Below, piece by piece: positions 8,421 through 17,119 of a DNA stretch of 33,097 bases. The notes below the pieces were generated by a model. The model worked only from the letters and a program-made list of their open reading frames with translations. It was not told the DNA's origin and searched no databases. The stretch's first letter is position 1, and each line of letters starts with the position of its first letter. This DNA is from an uncultured Tropicimonas sp. (GTDB lineage: Bacteria; Pseudomonadota; Alphaproteobacteria; Rhodobacterales; Rhodobacteraceae), in NCBI GenBank assembly GCA_947495685.1, contig CANLZY010000045.1, forward strand, positions 1 through 33,097, given 5' to 3'. The position numbers and the translations under genes were made by a program.

Positions 8421-8909
8421 ATGACTGCTGATCCCCGGGACTGTATTTTTGGCGAAGAACTGCATCGGGTCCCACAGGAACTGCGGATCATGTTCAGCGT
8501 GTTCGTGTTGACCCGCACCATCGAGGAGCGGATGGACGACCCGACCGGCTGCAACAGCCTGACAAAGCCCGAACGTCACATGCTCATCAATCTCGGCGTG
8601 CCGCGTCGGATGGGCCAGATCGCCGAGAACCTCAACACTCAACCTTCGACCGTGACAGCGGTGGCGGATGCGCTGGAGGCCAAGGGCCTTGTTATCCGCG
8701 ACCGCGACCCAAACGATCGCCGGGCCTGGCAATTGAGCCTGACCGACACGGGCCAGAAGGCCCGCAGAGACCTGATCGATGCCACGGTCCAGGAATTCCG
8801 AGACATCACCGGGCTTGACGATGACGAGGTCGCGACCCTTGCGTCGCTGATGGACAAGCTGTCCGCCTACATCCTCAAGACCGGCTTCCCCAAAGGATTG
8901 ACCCTATGA
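8421..8909 (+). CDS. MarR-family transcriptional regulator of the RND efflux operon
   Basis: This 162-residue protein carries a winged-helix DNA-binding domain between roughly residues 45 and 115: a recognition-helix region (MGQIAENLNTQPSTVTAVAD) followed by the MarR wing with the characteristic DRDPNDRRAW segment. Flanking helices would form the dimer interface. MarR proteins generally repress a neighbouring transporter and release DNA on binding a small ligand. The stop codon overlaps the adaptor start by ATGA (8906-8909), so it is translationally coupled to the pump. A seven-codon frame (8401-8424) ends in the ATGA that opens marR. The candidate Shine-Dalgarno GGAGG lies about 14 bases upstream, rather far. 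Confidence 0.88.
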   Translation: MTADPRDCIFGEELHRVPQELRIMFSVFVLTRTIEERMDDPTGCNSLTKPERHMLINLGVPRRMGQIAENLNTQPSTVTAVADALEAKGLVIRDRDPNDRRAWQLSLTDTGQKARRDLIDATVQEFRDITGLDDDEVATLASLMDKLSAYILKTGFPKGLTL

Positions 8910-9979
8910 CATCCTACCGACTCATTGCAGCTACCCTGATTGCCGGTGCCGCGGCATTGGCGGTTCTGGCCCAGGCTGCGGATTCCCCCCCCGACGTGAC
9001 CCAGGATGCTCTGAAACCCGTCAAGCTGATGGTCGTCGAGGCCAACCAGACCACTATCGAGCGACAGTTCTTTGGCAAGGTGATCGCCAGACGCACGGTC
9101 GACCTTGCCTTTCAGGTGGGCGGACAGATCCAGCAGTTTCCGGTCATCGAGGGCAGCTATATCCCGCAGGGCGCGCTGGTCGGGCAACTGGACCTGCGGA
9201 ATTTCGAACTGGCGCTGGAACAGGCCCGGCTGCAAAAGGAACAGGCCGACCGCACCGTCGATCGCCTGAAAAAGCTCAAGGGAAGCACGGTCAGCCAGGT
9301 TACAATCGACGACTCGCAGACCGCCGCCAGCCTCGCGGCGATCACGCTGGAAAATGCCGAGATCGCCTTGGACGATGCCACGCTGCACGCGCCCTTTCCC
9401 GCGCTGGTTGCCTCGCGCAGTGTGGAGAACTTCACCACCATCGCCGCCGGCGTCCCCGTCGTGCGCTTGCATGACATGTCGGAAATCAGGGTCGAAATCG
9501 ACGTGCCCGAAGTTCTTGTGCAGCGCGCCAGTATCTCCGACGATGTCGAAGTCACGGCAAAATTCCCGGCCTCGGATGAAACCCATCAGTTGGAAGTGCG
9601 GGAACTGACGGCAGAAACCTCGGCCATTGGCCAGACCTATCGTGCGACCTTCGGCATGGCCCCCCCCGTGGGTCTGAACGTTCTGCCTGGCTCGTCGGTC
9701 ACGGTGACCACGACCCTAAAGAAGGAGGGCGAAGGCATCATCATCCCGATGTCGGCGATCATGATTGGCGCGGACGGGGCGACCTCCGTGTTTCGATACG
9801 ACCCCAAGGGCGCCGCTTCGGGCAGGTTGACCCGGTTGACCGTCGAGGTCACGCCCACCGACACCGGAGAGGTGCGGGTGGTTTCAGGGGTCGAGGCGGG
9901 AGACGAGATCGTGTTGGCCGGCGTGAACGCGCTGGAGAACGGCATGGCGGTCCGCCGGTTCACCGGTTTCGGAAACTGA
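8906..9979 (+). CDS. RND efflux periplasmic adaptor subunit (membrane fusion protein)
   Basis: The adaptor links the inner-membrane RND pump to an outer-membrane channel. The 357-residue protein has an N-terminal hydrophobic export/anchor segment (residues 5-25), then the lipoyl-type half-motif VDLAFQVGGQIQQFPVIEGSYI with the barrel-sandwich layout, an alpha-helical hairpin (FELALEQARLQKEQADRTVD region), the returning lipoyl half (DDATLHAPFPALVASRSV), and a beta-barrel plus membrane-proximal domain to the C-terminus. It overlaps marR by 4 bases and is followed by the pump after 10 bases, so the three genes form one transcriptional unit. No outer-membrane TolC-type factor gene is present, so the system presumably uses one encoded elsewhere. 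Substrates are unknown. Confidence 0.9.
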   Translation: MTSYRLIAATLIAGAAALAVLAQAADSPPDVTQDALKPVKLMVVEANQTTIERQFFGKVIARRTVDLAFQVGGQIQQFPVIEGSYIPQGALVGQLDLRNFELALEQARLQKEQADRTVDRLKKLKGSTVSQVTIDDSQTAASLAAITLENAEIALDDATLHAPFPALVASRSVENFTTIAAGVPVVRLHDMSEIRVEIDVPEVLVQRASISDDVEVTAKFPASDETHQLEVRELTAETSAIGQTYRATFGMAPPVGLNVLPGSSVTVTTTLKKEGEGIIIPMSAIMIGADGATSVFRYDPKGAASGRLTRLTVEVTPTDTGEVRVVSGVEAGDEIVLAGVNALENGMAVRRFTGFGN

Positions 9980-9989
9980 GGGCGCACCG

Positions 9990-12900
9990 ATGACCATTGC
10001 ACGCGCCTCCATCGAGCGGCCGATCTATACCTGGTTGATCATCCTTGGCTGCCTTCTGGGCGGGATCTGGGGGTTCAACTCCATCGGGCGGCTCGAAGAC
10101 CCTGCCTTTACCATCAAGAATGCCGTCATCGTGACGACCTACCCCGGCGCCACCGCAGAGCAGGTGGCCAAGGAGGTCTCCGAACCGATCGAATCCGAGA
10201 TTCAGAAGATGGGCGAGGTCGACACGCTCACCTCGATGAACCGCCCCGGGTATTCGCTGATCGAGGTCGAGGTCAAATCCAACTACGACGGCACCGAGTT
10301 GCCCCAGATCTGGACAGACCTGCGCAACCGGGTGGATGATGCACAATTGCCCGACGGCGCGAATCCGCCCTATGTGAACGACACGTTTGGCGATGTCTTC
10401 GGGATCTTCTATGCCATCACCGCGGACGGGTTCACGGACGCTGAAAAGCATGAGCTTTCGACGTTCCTGCGGCGAGAACTGCTGGCTGTGGAAGGCGTCG
10501 CCGATGTTGATGTCGCCGGGCTGCCGGACGAGGCCGTCTTTGTCGAACCGGACATGGCGCGCGCATTCAACCAGAACATCTCGCCGACGGCGCTGGCAGC
10601 GGCCATCGCGACCGCCGACACCGTAGTCGATTCCGGCGGGGTGGAAAACGCGCCCAACCGCACGATCATCCAGCGACCGCAGGGCGACGATACTGTTTCG
10701 GCCATCGCCGGGCTGACCGTGGGCGTCGGCGGCGAGGTCCTGAACCTCTTTGACATCGCCAGCGTCTATCGCGCCCGAAAGGACAACCCGTCGTTGATCA
10801 TCCGTCACGACGGCAACGATGCCTTCACGCTCGGTATCGCCGGATTGTCGACTGAAAACATCGTGACCGTCGGCAAGCGGGTCGACGAACGATTGGCCCA
10901 GCTGGACGACGAAATCCCGTTTGGCGTTCAACTGAGCCCGATTTACCAACAACACGTGGTGGTCGAACAAGCATCGAACGACTTTCTCAAGAACCTGGCC
11001 ATGTCCGTCGCCATCGTCGTGGCGGTTCTGGCCCTGGCGATGGGCTGGCGCGCTGCGGTTGTCGTGGGTGTGACGCTGCTGCTGACCGTGGTCGGCACCG
11101 TGTTCTTCATGGACCTGTTCTCGATCGAGATGGAACGGATCTCGCTCGGGGCGCTGATCATCGCCATGGGGATGCTCGTCGACAACGCCATCGTGGTGGC
11201 CGAAGGGATGCAGGTGTCGATGCTGCACGGCAAGAAGGGCCCTGCCGCCGCCGACGAGGCCACCCGCAAGACCCAGATCCCGCTACTTGGCGCGACGGTG
11301 ATCGGGATCATGGCCTTTGCCGGGATCGGCACCAGTGACGATGCCACCGGTGAATTCCTGTTCTCGCTGTTCGCGGTCATCGGCATCTCGCTGATGCTGA
11401 GCTGGATCCTGGCAATCACCGTAACGCCCTACCTTGGCAATCACCTGTTCAAGGTGGTCAAGTCTGGCGATCACGATGCCTACAGCGGCCCCGTCTTCCG
11501 TGCTTACGGTCGTCTGCTGAACCTGTCGCTGCGATTGCGCTGGCTGGTGGTGGTGGGCCTGATCTTGCTGACTGCGGCCTGTTTCAACGCCTTTTCGAAA
11601 CTGCCCCAGCAGTTCTTTCCAGACAGCAACACGCCGCTGTTCTTCGTCCATTACAAGCTGCCCCAGGGCAATTCCATCGAGACCACATCGCAGGACATGC
11701 GGGTGGTCGAGAACTGGCTGGCTGATCGCGAGGAAGTGGTCTCGGTGACGACCTTCGTCGGGCAAGGCGCAACCCGCTTCATGTTGACCTATTCCTCGGA
11801 AAAGTCGAACCCGACCTATGGTCACCTGATCGTCCGAACCCACTCGCTGGACGAGATCCCGCAATTGCAGGCGGACCTGGACGCGTTCGGCGCCGAAGCT
11901 TTGCCGGAGGGCGAATTCCGCTCCAAGCGTCTGGTCTTTGGCCCAGGCGGCGGCGACGACATCGAGGTCCGGCTGTCGGGCAACGATCCCGAGGTGTTGC
12001 GCGACCTGGCCGCCCAGGCCATGGATGTCATGGAAGGTTCCTCGGATCACTTCACCCAGATGCGCACCGACTGGCGCGAACAGGAACTGGTGCTGCGGCC
12101 GATCTATTCGACAGACCGGGCACAATCGGCCGGCATTACCCGTGGCGACATCGCGACGATCCTTCAATTTGCCACTGACGGCAATCGCGCCGGCACCTAC
12201 CGCGAAAATGACCGGCTGATCCCGATCTACATCCGCAAGCCGCACGACTCCGACCTGACGCTGATGGACCAGGTGGTCTATTCCGCGGCGGCGGGCACCT
12301 TTGTGCCGATCGAGCAGGTGATCGACGGGCTGGAGTTCATCCCGGAGAACACCCTGGTACAACGTCGGGACCGCCAGCTAACCATCACCGTCGGCGCCGA
12401 TATCGTCAACACGGTGACCCCCGCCACCGTGCACGGCGAAATCCGCGCCGCCGTGGAGGCGATGGATCTGCCCATCGGCTATTCGCTGGAATGGGGCGGA
12501 GAGTTCGAAAGCTCCAGCCAGGCGCAAGCCGCGCTTGGCACGCAGTTGCCGATCAGCTTCCTGATCATGGTGCTGATCTCGATCCTGCTGTTCAACGCCT
12601 TGCGCCAACCGCTGATCATCTGGCTGCTGGTGCCGATGTCGGTGAACGGAGTCGTTCTGGGGCTCGGGTTCACCGGGCTGCCGTTCAGCTTTACCGCGCT
12701 GCTGGGTCTGCTCAGCCTGTCAGGCATGCTGATCAAGAACGGTATCGTGCTGGTCGAGGAGATCGACCTGCTCCGCGCCGAGGGACTGGAGCTGAAGCCG
12801 GCAATCATTCGCGCCTCGACCTCGCGTCTGCGCCCCGTGGTTCTGGCGGCGGCGACGACCATCCTTGGCATGATCCCGTTGCTGGGCGACGCCTTCTTCG

Positions 12901-13055
12901 TCTCGATGGCAGTGACCATCATGGGCGGCCTGGCATTTGCCACCGTCCTGACGTTGATCGCCGCGCCGACGCTCTACTTCATCTTCTTCAAACGAAGCGA
13001 GATCCGCGAGAAACGGGCGCGTGCCGCCCGCGAGGCGGCGGCGGCTGTCGCCTGA
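9990..13055 (+). CDS. RND-family efflux pump inner-membrane transporter (AcrB/HAE-1 type)
   Basis: The 1021-residue length and the duplicated architecture (one TM, a large periplasmic loop, six TMs, repeated) are those of AcrB-type proton-driven multidrug exporters. The N-terminus (ASIERPIYTWLIILG) is the first span. The proton-relay region in TM4 reads GMLVDNAIVVAEGM with Asp398, so the AcrB Asp407-Asp408 pair is Asp-Asn here. The TM10 lysine is kept in GMLIKNGIVLVEE (Lys916). Motif C-like GFTGLPFSFTALLGLLSLSG precedes it. The ATG at 9990 has GAGGG about 8 bases upstream. It ends 9 bases before a strong hairpin. Substrate range cannot be inferred; the MarR neighbour suggests induction by a toxic compound. 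Confidence 0.93.
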   Translation: MTIARASIERPIYTWLIILGCLLGGIWGFNSIGRLEDPAFTIKNAVIVTTYPGATAEQVAKEVSEPIESEIQKMGEVDTLTSMNRPGYSLIEVEVKSNYDGTELPQIWTDLRNRVDDAQLPDGANPPYVNDTFGDVFGIFYAITADGFTDAEKHELSTFLRRELLAVEGVADVDVAGLPDEAVFVEPDMARAFNQNISPTALAAAIATADTVVDSGGVENAPNRTIIQRPQGDDTVSAIAGLTVGVGGEVLNLFDIASVYRARKDNPSLIIRHDGNDAFTLGIAGLSTENIVTVGKRVDERLAQLDDEIPFGVQLSPIYQQHVVVEQASNDFLKNLAMSVAIVVAVLALAMGWRAAVVVGVTLLLTVVGTVFFMDLFSIEMERISLGALIIAMGMLVDNAIVVAEGMQVSMLHGKKGPAAADEATRKTQIPLLGATVIGIMAFAGIGTSDDATGEFLFSLFAVIGISLMLSWILAITVTPYLGNHLFKVVKSGDHDAYSGPVFRAYGRLLNLSLRLRWLVVVGLILLTAACFNAFSKLPQQFFPDSNTPLFFVHYKLPQGNSIETTSQDMRVVENWLADREEVVSVTTFVGQGATRFMLTYSSEKSNPTYGHLIVRTHSLDEIPQLQADLDAFGAEALPEGEFRSKRLVFGPGGGDDIEVRLSGNDPEVLRDLAAQAMDVMEGSSDHFTQMRTDWREQELVLRPIYSTDRAQSAGITRGDIATILQFATDGNRAGTYRENDRLIPIYIRKPHDSDLTLMDQVVYSAAAGTFVPIEQVIDGLEFIPENTLVQRRDRQLTITVGADIVNTVTPATVHGEIRAAVEAMDLPIGYSLEWGGEFESSSQAQAALGTQLPISFLIMVLISILLFNALRQPLIIWLLVPMSVNGVVLGLGFTGLPFSFTALLGLLSLSGMLIKNGIVLVEEIDLLRAEGLELKPAIIRASTSRLRPVVLAAATTILGMIPLLGDAFFVSMAVTIMGGLAFATVLTLIAAPTLYFIFFKRSEIREKRARAAREAAAAVA

Positions 13056-13063
13056 TCGACCGG

Positions 13064-13090
13064 ACGCCGGGGCACATCCTGCCCCGGCGT
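13064..13090 (+). terminator. Strong hairpin terminator after the RND operon
   Basis: ACGCCGGGGCA pairs perfectly over 11 bases with TGCCCCGGCGT around a CATCC loop and is followed by TTTCC. It lies between convergent genes (the RND pump and the monophosphatase) and may terminate both directions; the T-tail favours the plus strand. Confidence 0.75.
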
Positions 13091-13096
13091 TTCCAT

Positions 13097-13942
13097 TCAG
13101 AACGCTTCGGGATCCACCATCCAGGCCAACCGCCGCCGCAACTCGGCCAGCGTGTCGGCATCCCGCGTGGACACCATGTATCCCTCGGTCAGCGTCGGCG
13201 CATAGTCCCGCCCGTCCAGTAGCCCCACATGGCCACCTGCCTCCTGATAGGCCAGCGCACCGGCGGCGTGATCCCAGGGCATCAGCTTCATTGCAAAGCT
13301 GAACTGGCCATGACCAAAACACATCATCCGATAGTCGTGGCAGGCACAGCGCAGATCCTGCACCCTGCCCCGCTTGATCAGCTCCAGAACAAAACGTTGC
13401 TGCATCTCCGTTGGCAACAGCGACGGACAGGCATAGCCCGCAAAGTCCGACGGCTCCCGTGGTCCGCTCACGTCCAACCGGTCACAGCGACCCGCAGGGT
13501 CACAGAACCAGGCCCCGCCCCCCTTTCGCGCAAGAACCCAGTCATCGACGATCGGATCGTAGAGCACCGAAAACACCGTTTCCCCCCGGTGCGTCACGGC
13601 CAGCAACACGCCGAACACCGCCAGCCCCTTGGCAAAGTTCCACGTCCCGTCCACCGGGTCGATGATCACACAGGTTTCGGCCGTGCCGATGCGCTTCAGG
13701 ATCGACGCATCCTCCGCCACGGCTTCCTCGCCCACCACCTCGGCCCCCGGAAGGATCTCGCGCGCGGCGGCGGTGATCAGAACCTCGGCCCGCCGGTCCG
13801 CCTCGGTCACGAGGTCATCGGCGTTCGACTTGGAGGCAATCGCCCCGGCGCCAAGATTTCGAAATCGGGGCAGGATCTCAGATTTGGCAGCGGCCCGAAC
13901 GGCCTCGATCAAGGCAGTTTCCTGCGACGGGGTGGGAATCAT
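13097..13942 (-). CDS. Inositol monophosphatase family protein
   Basis: This 281-residue enzyme belongs to the Mg-dependent, lithium-sensitive phosphatase family that includes inositol-1-phosphatase SuhB, histidinol-phosphatase HisN and 3'-phosphoadenosine phosphatase CysQ. All metal-ligand motifs are visible: GEE at 71-73, DPVDGTWNF at 95-103 and WDHAAG at 223-228. The frame is open upstream for another 144 codons, but ATG 13942 has GAGAGGAAA upstream and starts the family homology. Which phosphate ester it hydrolyses is unclear. It lies beyond the 3' end of the polyamine uptake operon on the same strand, separated by 125 bases that could hold its own promoter. Confidence 0.88.
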   Translation of the reverse strand: MIPTPSQETALIEAVRAAAKSEILPRFRNLGAGAIASKSNADDLVTEADRRAEVLITAAAREILPGAEVVGEEAVAEDASILKRIGTAETCVIIDPVDGTWNFAKGLAVFGVLLAVTHRGETVFSVLYDPIVDDWVLARKGGGAWFCDPAGRCDRLDVSGPREPSDFAGYACPSLLPTEMQQRFVLELIKRGRVQDLRCACHDYRMMCFGHGQFSFAMKLMPWDHAAGALAYQEAGGHVGLLDGRDYAPTLTEGYMVSTRDADTLAELRRRLAWMVDPEAF

Positions 13943-14067
13943 GGGGTTTCCTCTCTGCTGTTTCGCGCGGGCGCACTCAGGCATCCGGGACGGCTCGCCC
14001 CCTGCTATAGCGCCAAAGTGTGACAGGCGTGAGCCGCAACCCGCCCCGGTGCACCGGGCAGATAGTC

Positions 14068-15402
14068 TCAGCCGCGATCCTTCAGCCCGTACCAGGCATA
14101 GGCCAGCGGCAGCAGTGCCCGCCGGAACCGACCCAGCGGATACCGGCCCAGAGGGTGTCGCATCAGCGCCGGATAAGGCGCGCGGGGCTGTCGCCCCAAG
14201 GCCAGATCCGCCAGAAGGCTGCCCGCAAGGCTGCCCGTCGCGACTCCGTTGCCATGGTAGCACATGCCGGCATAGGCGTTCGGCAGGGTATCGATGGCCC
14301 CGACAAAGGGCGTCAGCCCGCGTGCCAGCGCCACGAGCCCGGAATGAAAAAACGGGGTTTCCACATGCTGCCATTCGGGGAAAAACCGGTCGAAATCCGC
14401 CCGTGCCTGCGCCCGCATCGCCTGGTGCGCTCGCTCGGTTCCGCGCAACGCACCACGCTGGCCGAACAGCATCCGGTTGTTCGGCATCAGTCGGAAGTAA
14501 TGCAGCAGGTTCCGGGTATCATAGCACATCTGGGTCGAGGTCCAGCCCTGCGCCTGCAACTCTTCCGGCGTCAGCTCGCGGGTGACGAGGATGTTGCTTT
14601 GGGTCGGCATGTAGCGCCCGCGCAGCCAGTCCGGTACATCCTCGGAACTGTAGCCATTGGTGGCCAGTATCAATCGTTTTGCCTCGACCACGCCCGACGG
14701 CGTGCGTACCTGCCAACCTTCTGCGATGGCGTCGATCCCCAACGCCGGGGAGTGCGCGCAGATCCTGGCACCCGCCGCGACCGCAGCCTGCGCCAACCCG
14801 AGGGCATATTTCAGCGGATTGAGCGCAAACCCGATCGGTACCGTCACCGCGCCATGAAACTCCGGGCTGCTCATTCCTGCCGCTGCAAGTTCCGGGCGCG
14901 ACAGAACGGTCGCGGTGCATCCGTGGGTTCGGGCGGTCTCCTCCGCCTCCCGGTGCAGGGCCGCGACATCCGAGGGCCGGTGCGCCAACAGGGTTTCGCC
15001 CTGCGAATGCACGTCCGCGTCAATGCCAAGGCGGTCCAGCGTGTCCGCGACCAGATCGACAGCCGCCCGTTTTGTGGCGTGAAACAGGGCGGTGTCTTTG
15101 GCGCCAAACCGTCGGACCATGGCACTCTCGTCCAGCTTTGCACCACCCAGACAACAAAAGCCGCCGTTGCGCCCGGAAGCGCCCCAGCCCGGCGCCTCTG
15201 CCTCCAGCAACAGCACATCCGCGCCGGCCTCCGCCAGGTCCAAAGCCGCCGTCAGACCGGTGTAACCGCCGCCGACAATCACCACGTCACAGCGCGCCGG
15301 CCCCTCCAGACTCTCCCAGGACGGAGCCGTCACGGTTGTCGGCCAATACGCCTCCCGAAGAGGATCGGGTCCGAAAGTCCTGGGCGACAAGATCCGTCTC
15401 AC
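14068..15402 (-). CDS. FAD-dependent amine oxidoreductase, DAO/PuuB-like (first copy)
   Basis: The 444-residue protein is a DAO-fold flavoenzyme resembling gamma-glutamylputrescine oxidase. The dinucleotide-binding site is VVIVGGGYTGLTAALDLAE (GGGYTG at 44-49), followed by APGWGASGRNGGF, the segment typical of PuuB/OrdL proteins. A C-terminal FAD-contacting segment (YAGMCYHGNGVATGSLAGS) and a hydrophobic tail ending LAYAWYGLKDRG follow. The start is GTG at 15402, inside a GTGA overlap with the potI stop, so it is the last gene of the polyamine ABC operon and is likely translationally coupled. Oxidation of a gamma-glutamylated or free polyamine with hydrogen peroxide release is the expected reaction. 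A second family member lies at 24500-25813. Confidence 0.85.
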   Translation of the reverse strand: MRRILSPRTFGPDPLREAYWPTTVTAPSWESLEGPARCDVVIVGGGYTGLTAALDLAEAGADVLLLEAEAPGWGASGRNGGFCCLGGAKLDESAMVRRFGAKDTALFHATKRAAVDLVADTLDRLGIDADVHSQGETLLAHRPSDVAALHREAEETARTHGCTATVLSRPELAAAGMSSPEFHGAVTVPIGFALNPLKYALGLAQAAVAAGARICAHSPALGIDAIAEGWQVRTPSGVVEAKRLILATNGYSSEDVPDWLRGRYMPTQSNILVTRELTPEELQAQGWTSTQMCYDTRNLLHYFRLMPNNRMLFGQRGALRGTERAHQAMRAQARADFDRFFPEWQHVETPFFHSGLVALARGLTPFVGAIDTLPNAYAGMCYHGNGVATGSLAGSLLADLALGRQPRAPYPALMRHPLGRYPLGRFRRALLPLAYAWYGLKDRG

Positions 15403-16217
15403 GAGGTTTGCATCGCCTCTTTTTCCTCGCGCGCCTGACGGGCGATGGCCCGTTTCGACATCAGCGATGTCGCGATCACCGCAACGGTCACGATGGCGAT
15501 CATGATGGTCGACAGCGCGTTGATCTCGGGGCTGACGCCCAGCCGGACGGAACTGAAAATCTTGATCGGCAGCGTGGTCGAGGACGGTCCGGCGGTGAAG
15601 GAGGCAATCACCAGGTCGTCAAGCGACAGGGTGAAGGCCAGCAACCAGCCGGACAGAACCGCCGGCAGGATGATCGGCAGGGTCACGAGCCGGAAAGCCT
15701 CGAACGGGGTGCAGCCAAGGTCCAGCGCCGCCTCTTCCATCGAGCGGTCGAAACTGACCAGCCGGGACGACACGACAACCGACACGTAGCACATCGAAAA
15801 GGTCGTATGCGCCAGCACGATGGTCAGGACGCCGCGGTCCAACCCGATGGCGATGAACAGCAACAGCAACGACAGGCCGGTGATCACTTCGGGCATGACC
15901 AACGGCGCATAGATCATGCCGGAAAACAGGGTGCGGCCAAAGAACCGCCCGCCACGCACGATGACATGGGCCGCCATTGTGCCCAGCACCGTTGCCGCCG
16001 TCGAGGACAGCACTGCCACCTTTATCGTCACCCAAGCCGCGTCAAGAAACGCCTCGTTGCTGAACAGCTCGCCGTACCACTTGGTCGAAAACCCGGCCCA
16101 GACGGTGACCAGCTTGGATTCATTGAAGGAAAAGATGATCAGGATGATCATCGGGATGTACAGGAATGCGAACCCCAGTGTCAGCGAGACCGCATTGAAC
16201 CAGGTGATCCGCCTCAT
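15399..16217 (-). CDS. potI: Polyamine ABC transporter permease (PotI/PotC type)
   Basis: This is the second inner-membrane permease of a putrescine/spermidine-type importer. The 272-residue protein has about six membrane spans, beginning with the first span FLYIPMIILIIFSF. The cytoplasmic EAA loop that docks on the ATPase is visible as MEEAALDLGCTPFEAFRLVT, with the following LPIILPAVLSGWLLAFTLSLDD typical of the PotC/PotI branch. It overlaps potH by ATGA (16214-16217) and the downstream oxidase by GTGA, placing it inside a tightly coupled operon. Substrate preference (putrescine, spermidine or related amine) is inferred from family and neighbours. Confidence 0.92.
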   Translation of the reverse strand: MRRITWFNAVSLTLGFAFLYIPMIILIIFSFNESKLVTVWAGFSTKWYGELFSNEAFLDAAWVTIKVAVLSSTAATVLGTMAAHVIVRGGRFFGRTLFSGMIYAPLVMPEVITGLSLLLLFIAIGLDRGVLTIVLAHTTFSMCYVSVVVSSRLVSFDRSMEEAALDLGCTPFEAFRLVTLPIILPAVLSGWLLAFTLSLDDLVIASFTAGPSSTTLPIKIFSSVRLGVSPEINALSTIMIAIVTVAVIATSLMSKRAIARQAREEKEAMQTS

Positions 16218-17119
16218 TGGTCAGCCTCCCGCTGTCTCTGCTCGTTGCGCTGGAACAGGATGATCGGGATCACGAGGATCAGCAGCAGGATTACCGCCAC
16301 AGCCGACGCCACCGGCCAGTCGCGGTTGGAGAAGAACTCCTCCCACAGGACCTTGCCGATCATCAGCGTGCGCGATCCACCCAGCAGCGACGGAATGACA
16401 AATTCGCCAAGTGCCGGAATGAACACGAGGAAGCACCCGGCAATGACGCCCGATTTCGACAACGGGATCGTCACCAGCCAGAACGCGCTGGTGCGGGTGC
16501 ACCCGAGGTCTTCGGCGGCCTCCAACAACGCGCCGTCGAGCTTTTCCAGCGTCGAATAGATCGGCAGGATCATGAACGGCAGGTAGGTGTAGACGATGCC
16601 GATATAGACGGCGGTGTTGGTGTTGAGGATGGTCAGCGGCGCGCTGATGATCCCGGTCCACAGCAGGAACTGGTTCAGGAAGCCTTCGGTCGAGAGGATC
16701 CCCATCCAGGCGTAGACCCGGATCAGGAAGCTGGTCCAGAACGGCAGGATCACCAGCATCATCAGGGTCGGGCGCCATTCGTCGGGCGCATTGGCCATGC
16801 CATAGGCGATAGGAAACCCGACCATCAGGGTCAAACCGGTCGAGATCAGTGCGATCTTCAGGCTCGACAGGTAGGCCTTCCAGTAAAGGTCGTCCTCGGT
16901 CAGGAAGACGTAGTTCTCGAAGTCCAGCTCCGACAGGAAATCGACAAAGCCCTGCCAGCCGGCCGACAGGTCCAGCGTCGGAATATAGGGCGGAATGGCA
17001 AGTGCCGTGTCGGACAGCGAAATCTTGAGCACGATCACGAACGGCACCAGGAACAGAACAAGGAGCCATGCGTAGGGCACAAGAATGAGAATGATCCGGC
17101 GCGGGTTCATCGGCGTCAT
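16214..17119 (-). CDS. potH: Polyamine ABC transporter permease (PotH/PotB type)
   Basis: This is the first permease of the importer: 301 residues with a long first span (LILVPYAWLLVLFLVPFVIV), a periplasmic stretch of about 80 residues, then five more spans. The EAA loop appears as LLEAAEDLGCTRTSAFWLVT. The frame is open 85 codons further upstream inside potG, but the ATG at 17119 shares an ATGA overlap with the potG stop and begins the membrane domain; ATG 17110 is an alternative. It pairs with PotI to form the channel energised by PotG. Confidence 0.92.
   Translation of the reverse strand: MTPMNPRRIILILVPYAWLLVLFLVPFVIVLKISLSDTALAIPPYIPTLDLSAGWQGFVDFLSELDFENYVFLTEDDLYWKAYLSSLKIALISTGLTLMVGFPIAYGMANAPDEWRPTLMMLVILPFWTSFLIRVYAWMGILSTEGFLNQFLLWTGIISAPLTILNTNTAVYIGIVYTYLPFMILPIYSTLEKLDGALLEAAEDLGCTRTSAFWLVTIPLSKSGVIAGCFLVFIPALGEFVIPSLLGGSRTLMIGKVLWEEFFSNRDWPVASAVAVILLLILVIPIILFQRNEQRQREADQ

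Noticed and set aside
14045-14058. 14-bp palindrome CCCGGTGCACCGGG after the first amine oxidase gene
   Set aside because: It is GC-rich, has no T-tail and no promoter context, so chance or a minor 3' stem is the likely reading.
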